Shown one piece after another: positions 1 to 6,680 of a stretch of DNA of 7,912 nt. This DNA comes from Phycisphaerae bacterium SM23_33 (GTDB lineage: Bacteria; Planctomycetota; Phycisphaerae; SM23-33). The stretch is from contig LJUF01000143.1 of assembly GCA_001303665.1 (NCBI GenBank), positions 1 to 7,912 of the forward strand, given 5' to 3'. Both the position numbers and the translations under genes were made by a program. Numbering within the stretch: position 1 is the first letter of the stretch; each line of letters begins with the position of its first letter. The notes under the pieces are model-generated. The model ran no database searches, was not told the DNA's origin, and was given only the letters and a program-made list of their open reading frames with translations.

Positions 1-2
1 GA

Positions 3-2378
3 ATCCATCAGAAGGACGATGGGCTGGTGATGTTCGCGACCAAGCAGGGCAGCGGCGTGTTCGACGTCGCCAAGCGTCAATGGCGCAGCCGCGGGGGTAC
101 ATTTGAGGCCAGCGTCGTGCCCGGGGATCTGGCCGCGCACATGGCCAAACACGGCATGCTGGAGGCCGTCGTGAGGTTCCTGTTTGGCGGCAAGGCGCTG
201 GCCGGCGAGCCGGTCAAGTCGGCGGCCGAGCCCAGGGACGGCGGCATGCAGGTATTCGACTACGCCCAGGATCCGAGCAAGCAGTGGGCCCGCATCTGGG
301 TATTGAGGCAGTCCCGGCTGCCAATTCGAATCAAGCTGTTCAACCCCTCAGACGACGAGGTGATCGTGGTGAGCTTCGACTACTCCAGCCCCCAGCCGGA
401 CAGCTTCTTCGACATCGGGCATTTCGATAAGCACGCCCAGAGCGTCTACGTTGACAAGCCGCACCAGTTCTATCAGATCGGCAAGCAGCCTGTGGGCGGC
501 AAGCCCCAGGACGCCCGGCAGGTCTTCCGAACCAAGGGCATCACCCCGCCCAGGCTGCTCGACATCGTCACGACACAGGAGCACCACATCCTGCTGGTGA
601 CGGACCGGCCGGACAACCGCAGCGTCCACGGCGGGCACCTTGCCGACGAGTATTACGAGGAGCTGCACGACAACTGGGGCAATCTGTATCGCCGGTATTA
701 CGACGGAACGTTCGCCCACCCCAACCGCCACAAGAACGCCCAGTACTACGTGCCGATCCCGCCCTTCATGCAGGGGCAGGGCAAACACACCCTCACGCTG
801 CTGTACACGGCCTGGAGCCATCACGTCGGCGAGGACGGCCCCGGCTACGACAAGCTTCTTTACAGCGAAGATGTTGAGGTGCCGGCCCCAACCGCGGGCG
901 GTATCCCCAAGGGCTGGCCGGGCAGCGAACCGGGCGGCCGCGGCGGGGACATGAGGTTCTGGATTCACCAGGCCTTCCGCCTGCATTACTCCACCTCCAG
1001 GCCGCCGCTGGAACAATTGCGCATGGTCGACCCACTGCTCAAGGAATCCCCCGAGTCGGGGCAGCTCTTGGACTGGAAGATGAATGTCCTGGAGGAGCTG
1101 GGCGGCCCGGAGCCGGCGGCGGAGTTCTTCCAGCGCCACATGAAAGAAGATTATCTGGCCAAGGCCTACCAGACCGGCAGCTTCGGACAGGCGGTGTCCA
1201 GGTGGCTGGGATATGAGCTGCGCAAAGGGCGCCTCGACGTGGTCCTGCCGATTATCGAGAAGACGGCTGCCGCCCGCTCCCGCGTGCTGAAAGAGCATGC
1301 TGGTAATGAGCGTGAGCTCGAGCGTCTGCGCGACAGCTTCGGGTACGACCCGGCGACGACTTGGATGAAGCTGCCGGCCGGCCTGAAAAGCGTGGCCGGG
1401 GGCCCCAAGCCCGCCGTCGAGAAGATTGTCCGGAGCAACGACGGCTATCTGTTCGTCGTATTGGGCGGGCCGGAAGGTCATCCGGCCGCGGACGTGCCGG
1501 GCCTGCACCGCAGCTTCCACTTTGAGCCGCATCCGGGCGGCACGTGGCAAAGCCGCCGGCCGAGGCCACACTATACGATGCCGGGCTGGGCGGGGCTTCG
1601 AGCCGCCGGCCGGACATTGGTTATCCTCCGGGGCAACGGAGAGAAGCTGGCACTGAGACTCTGGACCCCGCTGGACCCCAAAGACATCAACGTCTCGCCC
1701 CCGATTCAGGTGCCCTACGAACTGACGCTCGACGTGCCCGCCGCGTCGCCGCAGTCCTTCGAAGAGGTGAGCAAGCAGTTCGCCGAGTTCTTCCTCATCC
1801 CGAAGGGCCTGCCGCCTTTCCGCTTCGCCCTGAGGCAAGCCTTCAAGCATTACCTGGTGCAGGAATATGCCGAGGCCGTGCCGTGGTTCCGCCAAGCCCT
1901 GGCCGCCCCGGATGAGCAACCCATCGCCGACATGGAAGATCAGGAAAAGGCCGTTCTGTATCGCCTCAGGGATCGGCTGTGGGCTATGACAGAGACTGCC
2001 GACTGCCTGTGCCGGCTCGGCCGGCTGGACGAGTCGCTGGCCCTGCTGGACCAGATCAAGACCAAGCTGCCGCCGAAAGACGAGCAGACCGCCTGGCTGC
2101 ATCGCCAGGCCGAGGGCCACGTCATCGCAGGCCGGGCCGCGGCGGCGGCGTACCTGATGGAAGCCGGCCGGCTGGACGAGGCCGAGGCCATGCTGGACGC
2201 GATCAACGCGGATCGGCCGGACTTTCGGCTTCTTCACAACCGGCACGGCCTCGAGAAGAAGCCGTGGTCGACCGGCAGGTACAGGCCCCGTCGGCATGCG
2301 GCCGGCCAGTGGGCCCCGGTGGATCGGGCCATGTGGAAGCTCCAGCAGGCCCGCCGGGCACAGAAAGCCGAGGCATAG
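3..2378 (+). CDS. Large LolA-like / TPR-containing protein, 5' truncated by window edge
   Basis: The reading frame is open to the left edge, so the true start lies outside; the GTG at 27 and ATG at 30 are internal codons, not starts. Residue numbers here count from the GTG at 27 (783 residues to the TAG stop). Residues about 87-129 (WARIWVLRQSRLPIRIKLF, then a VSFDY strand and a PDSFFDI turn) resemble the end of the LolA/lipoprotein-sorting domain that planctomycetes use in exported proteins; the start of that domain would be upstream. Residues about 130-590 are unrecognised: an aromatic- and His-rich stretch (about 205-270), then mixed helical sequence. From about 598 to 730 there are three TPR-like helical pairs with typical A/L/G spacing (for example LCRLGRLDESLALLDQI and LMEAGRLDEAEAMLDAI), and the tail is basic. 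No signal peptide can be seen because the N-terminus is missing. The gene converges on the larA-like gene. The domain reading is tentative and the exact role is unknown. Confidence 0.85.
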   Translation: MHQKDDGLVMFATKQGSGVFDVAKRQWRSRGGTFEASVVPGDLAAHMAKHGMLEAVVRFLFGGKALAGEPVKSAAEPRDGGMQVFDYAQDPSKQWARIWVLRQSRLPIRIKLFNPSDDEVIVVSFDYSSPQPDSFFDIGHFDKHAQSVYVDKPHQFYQIGKQPVGGKPQDARQVFRTKGITPPRLLDIVTTQEHHILLVTDRPDNRSVHGGHLADEYYEELHDNWGNLYRRYYDGTFAHPNRHKNAQYYVPIPPFMQGQGKHTLTLLYTAWSHHVGEDGPGYDKLLYSEDVEVPAPTAGGIPKGWPGSEPGGRGGDMRFWIHQAFRLHYSTSRPPLEQLRMVDPLLKESPESGQLLDWKMNVLEELGGPEPAAEFFQRHMKEDYLAKAYQTGSFGQAVSRWLGYELRKGRLDVVLPIIEKTAAARSRVLKEHAGNERELERLRDSFGYDPATTWMKLPAGLKSVAGGPKPAVEKIVRSNDGYLFVVLGGPEGHPAADVPGLHRSFHFEPHPGGTWQSRRPRPHYTMPGWAGLRAAGRTLVILRGNGEKLALRLWTPLDPKDINVSPPIQVPYELTLDVPAASPQSFEEVSKQFAEFFLIPKGLPPFRFALRQAFKHYLVQEYAEAVPWFRQALAAPDEQPIADMEDQEKAVLYRLRDRLWAMTETADCLCRLGRLDESLALLDQIKTKLPPKDEQTAWLHRQAEGHVIAGRAAAAAYLMEAGRLDEAEAMLDAINADRPDFRLLHNRHGLEKKPWSTGRYRPRRHAAGQWAPVDRAMWKLQQARRAQKAEA

Positions 2379-2460
2379 GCGATATTGCCGACTTCCAGGC
2401 CGGCGGCGGAGGCGTCACGCGGCGGTACTGGCGCCCCTGCCGGCCAGGGCCCGCGGCCGG

Positions 2461-3813
2461 TCAGCCGGTGCCGGGCCGGCGGCTCATGATGGGATAGGTC
2501 GCGCCGCCGGCGGGAAAGAAGATGACGCGCTTGGGGCCGGGGCCGAGCTGGGCCTCCGCGGCGGCGATGGCCTCGGCGGGGTCCGCGAAGAGCGGCAGGC
2601 CGACCATGTCGGCGTCGGCCTCCGCCAGGGCGGGCGAGACCATCAGCACCGTGTTTCGCTGGAGGATCTGCAGGGCCAGGCGGGCGAAGAAGGCGGCGTC
2701 GCCGGCCAGGCTGGGGACCAGCCGGACCAGCAGCGCCGCCAGGGCCTCGGCGCCCAGCAGCTTGACGCCGCGGCGGATCCACCTGGGGCTGATGGGAAGC
2801 GACAGGGTGGGCATGTTCACGCCGCCGGGGCAGCGGGTGAGGCAGAGGATGACGCCGTTGTCGCGGACGGCCCAGCAATTGTGGGCGATGGCCTTGAAGC
2901 TCTGCCACAGGTCGAAGTCGCGCGGAGCGGCGTTGGCGATGACCACGTCGGCGGGGGCGTCGATCAGCACGCCATAGGCGGAGGCGCACTTCTTGGCCAG
3001 CATGCGCTGGCAGGCGGTGACGTTGCCGGCGGCGATGGCGGTGGGCGCGTCGGCCGCGTCCAGCACGTACTGCACGCCGAAGCTGGTTCCGCCGGCGGCG
3101 TCCACGGCCGCCCCGGCGGCGTCGATCAGGCGGCGCATGCGGTTGGCCGGGAAAGGCTGGCCGACCTGCTGGGTGGGCCGCCGGCTCAGGCCGGTGAGGT
3201 GCAACTGGCGGATGCAGTCCAGCTGGGCGCAGCCCGGCAGCAGCATCTTGTACCCGCCGCCGAAGCCCGCCTGAACGTGCGGGCTCACCGACGTCACCAG
3301 GATTCGCAGGTCGGCCGCGGCCACGCCGCGGTCGATCCGAAGCTCCAGGCCCGCCGAGCCGTCCCGCAGCAGGCCCAGATCCACGTAAGCGTCGCGGTCG
3401 CGCCACGGGTTGCAGCGCCAGGCCACCTGCGAGGCCAGCTCCGGGCCGATCTTCTTGGCCGCCTGCTCCGGCGACAGCGGCGGGTGCATGCCGGTGGCGA
3501 ACACGATCTCCACGTTCTCTCTGGGGATGTTGGCGTGGTCCACCTCGCGGAAGATGGTCCTGAGGATGGTCTCCAGCGGGCTGTGGCGGGTCATGTCCTC
3601 GACGATCAGGACGATGCGGCCGCTGCGCCTGGCGGCCAGGAGCTTTCCCAACGGCAGGGATTCCTCCGGCCGGGCCATGGCGGCCGCCAGGTGCTCGGCC
3701 CAGTCATTCCCGGCCGGCGCCACGTCGGCCGCGGCGATCTGCTGGACGGTCCAGTCGGCCGGCAGCTCCAGCGTGCGTGTTTCATCCGCCCAGGGCATGG
3801 ATATTTCCGCCAT
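2461..3813 (-). CDS. LarA-family nickel-pincer nucleotide-dependent 2-hydroxyacid racemase/epimerase homologue
   Basis: The 450-residue product matches the lactate racemase LarA/DUF2088 family. In the LarA prototype the nickel-pincer cofactor is bound covalently to Lys184, nickel is held by His200, His108 and His174 are the acid/base pair, and Asp72/Arg75/Gln295/Lys298 line the site. All have counterparts here: D73-M-T-R76, the GMHPP motif with H110, SPHVQAGFGGGYK with H179 and K189, H205, and Q304/K307 in DFDLWQSFK. The H-K (10) and K-H (16) spacings equal those of LarA. The fold is cytoplasmic and no signal peptide is seen. Family members act on lactate, malate, sugar acids and other 2-hydroxyacids, so the substrate cannot be named and no larA symbol is given. 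ATG at 3813 was chosen; an ATG five codons in has slightly better purines upstream. It lies 81 nt downstream of the methyltransferase on the same strand. Cofactor genes larB/C/E are not present here. Confidence 0.93.
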   Translation of the reverse strand: MAEISMPWADETRTLELPADWTVQQIAAADVAPAGNDWAEHLAAAMARPEESLPLGKLLAARRSGRIVLIVEDMTRHSPLETILRTIFREVDHANIPRENVEIVFATGMHPPLSPEQAAKKIGPELASQVAWRCNPWRDRDAYVDLGLLRDGSAGLELRIDRGVAAADLRILVTSVSPHVQAGFGGGYKMLLPGCAQLDCIRQLHLTGLSRRPTQQVGQPFPANRMRRLIDAAGAAVDAAGGTSFGVQYVLDAADAPTAIAAGNVTACQRMLAKKCASAYGVLIDAPADVVIANAAPRDFDLWQSFKAIAHNCWAVRDNGVILCLTRCPGGVNMPTLSLPISPRWIRRGVKLLGAEALAALLVRLVPSLAGDAAFFARLALQILQRNTVLMVSPALAEADADMVGLPLFADPAEAIAAAEAQLGPGPKRVIFFPAGGATYPIMSRRPGTG

Positions 3814-3894
3814 GTTGCCGGCTCACTTTTCGCCTCGGTCCGGCTGACGCTGCCCCGTGTGATTTGCCTTCGGTTCGGCGAGCGGGCGGAGGGG

Positions 3895-4803
3895 CTAGTC
3901 CCGGCCGGCGTCCGCGGCCCTTCGACCGACGATGACATGGTAAACTCCCAGCGGCTCGGGGTGGACCGCAAAATCCCGGAAGCCTGCCCGGTGCATGAGG
4001 CCGCAGACCTCCCCGGGCGAGCGGTGGATCATGTGCAGCCCGAAAACACGCCGAAAGAAACGGTCCGTGCCGTGGGCCCGCGAAAGCGAATTGAAGACCA
4101 TCGGCGCCCCGTCAAGCATCATTTCCCGGACGGCGCCGGCCACGCTCACGATCTGCTCGTCGGGCAGGTACTCGCACAGGCCCAGCATCTTCACGACGTT
4201 CGCCTGGTCGTGGAGGTATTGGTGCAGATCGCTGACGTTGGCCTGGATGAACCGGATGCGCTCGGCCAGCCCCCGCCGGGCCGCCATCTGCCGCCCGAAC
4301 TCCAGGGCCTCGGCGCTGAGGTCCACCACGGTGGCCCGAGCCGGCGCCCGGGTCTGGGCCAGAGCGTCCTGGATGACCCACCCCGGACCCCCGCCCAGGC
4401 ACAACACGTGGACCGGCCCGGCGCGGGCCTGCTCGATCAGGCGGGCGATCAGGAACGACCCCAGCCGCTTGCGGTTCCGCAGGGCCATCGGCATCGTGCC
4501 GGCGTGGATGAGCAGCCGGTCGGCCACCTGCGAGCAGTTCTGCCGGTAGCTGATGACCATGCTTTCCCAGCCGCCGGGGTCGGCCCAGTTCGCCGCCGCC
4601 AGCTCGCTCTTGCCGAAACGCAGCAGTGCCCGGGTCAGGCCGGCGGGCCCATAATTCACCAGCGGGTGCACGAGAAGCCGCTTCAGCGCCCGGCGCAAAC
4701 TGGAAACCGTCTCGAACTCCACCTCCGCCGAGAGTCCGCGAATTTCGTACGACACTTCTTCCACGGCCAAACCAGTATATCGGACCGAGGGGGCCGTTCT
4801 CAC
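3895..4803 (-). CDS. Class I SAM-dependent methyltransferase, substrate unknown
   Basis: The 302-residue protein has a Rossmann-type methyltransferase core at about residues 125-240: motif I VLCLGGGPG (133-141), the acidic end of strand 2 VVDLS (159-163), a FIQANVSDL motif II (185-193), and VVKMLGLCEYLP (about 204-214) in the motif IV position. A C-terminal segment with HRAGFRDF is common in small-molecule methyltransferases. The N-terminal ~120 residues are helical and basic (RRALKRLLVHP) and likely form a substrate lid; the acceptor cannot be deduced. The start is GTG at 4803, just below an in-frame TAG; internal GTG codons at residues 14 and 17 are alternatives and no start has a convincing Shine-Dalgarno. 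It is divergent from the 68-residue gene and 81 nt upstream of the larA-like gene, so the two may be cotranscribed. Family assignment is firm; function is not. Confidence 0.88.
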   Translation of the reverse strand: MRTAPSVRYTGLAVEEVSYEIRGLSAEVEFETVSSLRRALKRLLVHPLVNYGPAGLTRALLRFGKSELAAANWADPGGWESMVISYRQNCSQVADRLLIHAGTMPMALRNRKRLGSFLIARLIEQARAGPVHVLCLGGGPGWVIQDALAQTRAPARATVVDLSAEALEFGRQMAARRGLAERIRFIQANVSDLHQYLHDQANVVKMLGLCEYLPDEQIVSVAGAVREMMLDGAPMVFNSLSRAHGTDRFFRRVFGLHMIHRSPGEVCGLMHRAGFRDFAVHPEPLGVYHVIVGRRAADAGRD

Positions 4804-4804
4804 T

Positions 4805-4832
4805 ATGCAAAGCCCGGCCTAAAGTTTTGCAT
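4805..4832. promoter_or_regulatory. Inverted repeat in divergent intergenic region (candidate operator)
   Basis: A perfect 7-bp inverted repeat, ATGCAAA (4805-4811) and TTTGCAT (4826-4832), has 14 nt between the arms, so the arm centres are 21 bp apart, two helical turns. A further partial copy, TTGCAT, is at 4851-4856. It sits between the GTG of the methyltransferase and the start of the 68-residue gene, where a shared operator would be expected. No clean -35/-10 pair with standard spacing is visible on either strand, so a regulatory role is inference. It could also fold as a hairpin in the methyltransferase leader. Confidence 0.35.
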
Positions 4833-4883
4833 TCCCCCCGACCGATATTCTTGCATGCGGCGTCAAGCATGACGAGGTGAACC

Positions 4884-5090
4884 ATGACCAAGCGTGAGTT
4901 GATTGACGAGATCGCGCGCTTGAACCCCACGGCCTCGGCGGATTTTCTGGCCGAGTTCCCGGCCTCAGACCTGACTGCGTATCTTGAGCGTCTCAAATGG
5001 GCTCACCCCCCGGAGGAAGCCGCCGTCGACGTTTTCGACGAACTTGAACCCGCGGAGGCCCAGCCCGGTCCGATCCGCCTGGTCAGTTGA
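4884..5090 (+). CDS. Small conserved-looking hypothetical protein (68 aa)
   Basis: A 68-residue acidic protein with a good ribosome binding site, GAGGTGA at 4874-4880, just before the ATG at 4884. The first ~45 residues are predicted helical and end in DLTAYLERL; the tail (residues about 45-68) is Glu/Pro-rich and probably disordered. The opening MTKRELIDEIARLNP recalls the start of HU-type histone-like proteins (TKxELIDxIA), but the rest lacks the HU beta-arm and is too short, so it is not HU. The pattern of an LNPTA motif followed by a short helical bundle reminds me of small planctomycete proteins of unknown function, though I cannot name a family. There is no signal peptide or membrane segment. 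It stands alone, divergent from the methyltransferase and 155 nt ahead of the tRNA-Asp promoter. The case for a real gene rests on the RBS, codon use and helical pattern. Confidence 0.7.
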   Translation: MTKRELIDEIARLNPTASADFLAEFPASDLTAYLERLKWAHPPEEAAVDVFDELEPAEAQPGPIRLVS

Positions 5091-5245
5091 AGGCCCGTCG
5101 CACCGCCCGGCAGCCGCCCCCCCCGCCGGAAGACAGCAGTCGCTGTGGGATGACCCCGTCACTTCTTGCAGGAGTCACGGCCTGGATGGAGATGGTGCGG
5201 CCGGCGCTTTGCGCTTGCCCGGCCGGCGAGCTGTGCAAACGCGTA

Positions 5246-5275
5246 TTGACAGTTCCCGGTGACGTGCGGTATAGA
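5246..5275 (+). promoter_or_regulatory. Sigma70-type promoter for tRNA-Asp
   Basis: A perfect -35 box TTGACA (5246-5251) is followed after 18 nt by TATAGA (5270-5275), four of six matches to the -10 consensus. Transcription would begin near 5282, giving a leader of about 35 nt before the tRNA, to be removed by RNase P. The position right before a tRNA and the near-consensus boxes make this the best promoter of the window. Confidence 0.75.
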
Positions 5276-5317
5276 TGGTGATTCGCCCCGAGCGGATAGA
5301 ATGATCATGGAGAGTCT

Positions 5318-5391
<74 letters not shown>

Positions 5392-5400
5392 TTCCGAGAC

Positions 5401-5427
5401 AGGGCCTGTCACGGACTGACAGGCCTT
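5401..5427 (+). terminator. Hairpin after tRNA-Asp, possible terminator or processing stem
   Basis: Ten nucleotides after the tRNA, AGGGCCTGTC (5401-5410) pairs with GACAGGCCTT (5418-5427) around a 7-nt loop: eight perfect pairs, one G-T and one A-T. The position suits a tRNA transcript terminator. The downstream sequence (TGCTCATTCCTTCC) is only mildly T-rich and lacks a proper T run, so it is either a weak intrinsic terminator or a 3' processing or stability stem. Confidence 0.45.
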
Positions 5428-5541
5428 GCTCATTCCTTCCAGATGCAAAGGCTTCCGACCCTCCATCTCAGCTCTCGGCAATGTCAGCCGGTGTTGCCAG
5501 GCGTCGCCGTCCGTTCCCTCCGCACGCCCCCGGACGTCGGT

Positions 5542-5658
5542 TTGCCGGAGCCGCAGGCCGGTGCCCACCGCATCGTTGGCCAGCGTGAGGACAATCCCCT
5601 TAGCATAGGAGTTGCTCGCCACCTCGTATCGGGCCCGGTTGCGGAGGGTGGCGCGCAC
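5542..5658 (-). pseudogene. Fragment of lambda-type phage portal protein
   Basis: About 39 codons read as RATLRNRARYEVASNSYAKG followed by IVLTLANDAVGTGLRLR. This pattern (Arg-rich helix, RYEV.NNSYAKGIVLTLAND, VGTGPRL) is what I know from the N-terminal part of lambda-family portal proteins, the dodecameric ring at the phage packaging vertex. Full portals are about 450-550 residues; here the match stops near 5542 and the frame runs on, with unrelated sequence, into the antisense of the tRNA. The upstream end adjoins the dehydratase fragment in another frame. It is a non-functional remnant of a prophage or gene-transfer event next to the tRNA. Recognition is from memory of the family pattern. 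Confidence 0.6.
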
Positions 5659-5666
5659 GCCCGAGC

Positions 5667-5783
5667 CGGCCGGCGGGGAAAGTGATCGTCGAAGAAGTCC
5701 TCACTCAGGGCGACGTTCTTGATCGCCTCCGCGGAGTGGGCGACCTGCCAGCCGGTGATCCTGTCGATGAGAAAGAACCGCAT
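5667..5783 (-). pseudogene. 5' fragment of FabZ-like 3-hydroxyacyl-ACP dehydratase gene
   Basis: From an ATG at 5783, preceded by a GAGG Shine-Dalgarno six nt upstream, about 39 codons read MRFFLIDRITGWQ, then AIKNVALSEDFFDDHFPRRP. That is the typical opening of the hotdog-fold FabZ/3-hydroxyacyl-ACP dehydratase group, where HFPxxPVxPG carries the catalytic His. Here the similarity ends right after HFPRRP: the expected VMPG and the remaining ~100 residues, including the second active-site helix, are missing. The frame continues without similarity to a stop at 5484 (99 residues in all), overlapping the portal fragment in a different frame. A short chimeric peptide could still be made, but not an enzyme. 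It starts 44 nt after the LexA-TnpA fusion gene and was probably cotranscribed with it. Confidence 0.6.
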
Positions 5784-5827
5784 CGTTTTCCTCAGCCTCG
5801 CCCCGCACCGGCACCGGCGGCCGGCGG

Positions 5828-6472
5828 TCATTGCTTCGGGGTCGCATCCTCCAGGAGCTGAGCTACCATCTCATCCAGCTGGGCCAGGTCGGTGGCGATG
5901 GCATAGCCCTTGGCCCAAAGGCACCGGCCGGGGAATTCCTTCGGGTGCCGGCGGCGGAGGGCCTCGCCGGTCTGGCGGACCCGCGAGACGGCCAATTGGG
6001 GCGAGTGATTGGGCCAGACCTCCACGGCCAGCACCACGTGATCCGGCTCGATCCGCTTGTCCAGGAACCTCCAGCCGTGCTCGGCGGCTCTTCGGTCCAG
6101 GGCCTCGGCCATCCACGCCCGCCGCTGCCCGGCAAAATGCGGCCGGCGCTTGTGAGTGGCCAGGGCCAGGCCGTACACCACCCTGTGGAGCACGCCTTCG
6201 TCCGTGCGGGCGAACTCGTGCAGCCTGCGCTTGAAGCGGCTCAGGATCGAAGGCGAGTGGATGATTCGGATGGACCGGGCCTTGTCCGGGTCCTTGGTGA
6301 TGTAGCCCTTCTTCTCCAGGGCCCTGAGGTGCCCGCGCACGGCGCTGACGTTAGGCAGGCCCATGGCCTGGCCGATCTCGCGCAGCGTCGGCGGGAACCC
6401 GCGCTGGCGAGAGTATTCGCCGAGGAAGTCCAGTATGCTTTGCTGTTTTTCGGTTAACGCCTTCATCGGCAT
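5828..6472 (-). CDS. LexA-type winged-helix domain fused to degenerate IS200/Y1 transposase-like domain
   Basis: A 214-residue protein of two parts. Residues 3-71 (MKALTEKQQSILDFL, GFPPTLREIGQAMGL, VRGHLRALEKKGYI, ending ARSIRII) are a clear LexA N-terminal winged helix-turn-helix. The S24 autoprotease domain that follows in LexA is absent. Residues about 96-214 instead match the IS200/IS605 TnpA (Y1, HUH) fold in order: the THKRRPHF strand, the AEALDRRAAEHGW helix, IEPDHVVLAVEV, the SRVRQTGEALRRRHP helix and LWAKGYAIAT. In active TnpA the centre is HUH plus a tyrosine in a late helix; here it is H145-V-V147 and the late helix (LDEMVAQLLEDA) has no Tyr, so strand cleavage should be impossible. 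I infer a domesticated regulator or hairpin-binding protein. ATG at 6472 has AGGA four nt upstream; ATG at 6466 is an alternative. No transposon ends are seen around it. Confidence 0.85.
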   Translation of the reverse strand: MPMKALTEKQQSILDFLGEYSRQRGFPPTLREIGQAMGLPNVSAVRGHLRALEKKGYITKDPDKARSIRIIHSPSILSRFKRRLHEFARTDEGVLHRVVYGLALATHKRRPHFAGQRRAWMAEALDRRAAEHGWRFLDKRIEPDHVVLAVEVWPNHSPQLAVSRVRQTGEALRRRHPKEFPGRCLWAKGYAIATDLAQLDEMVAQLLEDATPKQ

Positions 6473-6490
6473 AGTGTCCTAAAGTATACC
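6468..6490. promoter_or_regulatory. Imperfect palindrome over start of LexA-TnpA gene (candidate autoregulatory operator)
   Basis: GGCATAGTGT (6468-6477) and AAAGTATACC (6481-6490) form an imperfect palindrome, seven of ten positions complementary around a CCT centre. It covers the start codon, the AGGA ribosome binding site and, on the minus strand, a TATACT -10-like box (6483-6488). No matching -35 is evident about 17 nt further up, and the box is only ten nt from the ATG, so transcription might be leaderless or start elsewhere. LexA-type winged helices bind dyads near their own promoters, which makes autoregulation a reasonable inference. Confidence 0.35.
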
Positions 6491-6542
6491 GTCATTGTGT
6501 GCAGCATTATTTTGCGCACCTATTGCTCCGAGGTCCAACATG

Positions 6543-6569
6543 TTTTTCGGAGCCCTCCACTTTTTCGGA
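6543..6569. repeat. Two direct 9-nt repeats TTTTTCGGA
   Basis: TTTTTCGGA occurs at 6543-6551 and again at 6561-6569, 18 nt apart start to start, in the 208-nt gap between the radical SAM gene and the LexA-TnpA gene. A CTCCGA at 6526-6531 is complementary to the TCGGAG of the first copy, giving a weak 6-bp stem. This may be a protein-binding site or chance; nothing else coding is seen in the gap. Confidence 0.4.
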
Positions 6570-6680
6570 CGCGCCCGCCCCTGGTGTCGCGACGCCAAAG
6601 CCCACGGGACTGGAAGCCAGTTCGGCCCGCAGCGCACTGTGGTGAGAACGCACTGGCGACTGGGGACGGGGCGGGGTGGG

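Noticed and set aside
348..2297. 649-codon open frame on the minus strand
   Set aside because: It lies wholly antisense to the LolA-like/TPR gene and its protein is Gly/Arg/Leu/Val-rich without recognisable domains; high GC third positions remove stops in this frame.
2435..2449. Hairpin CCCTG/CAGGG between the convergent genes as a terminator
   Set aside because: Only five pairs and no T run on either strand; in such GC-rich sequence stems of this size are expected by chance.
2296..4872. 858-codon open frame on the plus strand
   Set aside because: It is antisense to both the LarA homologue and the methyltransferase, which have clear active-site motifs. The composition (Gly/Ala/Gln/His-rich) is that of a shadow frame.
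5200..5227. GCCGGC pair as a terminator for the 68-residue gene
   Set aside because: GCCGGC is self-complementary and very frequent in this window; there is a 16-nt loop and no T run.
5828..6472. Calling the fusion protein simply LexA or an active IS200 transposase
   Set aside because: It has no S24 protease domain, so it cannot be a classical SOS repressor, and the HUH motif and tyrosine are not intact. No subterminal hairpin ends of an IS200 element flank it.
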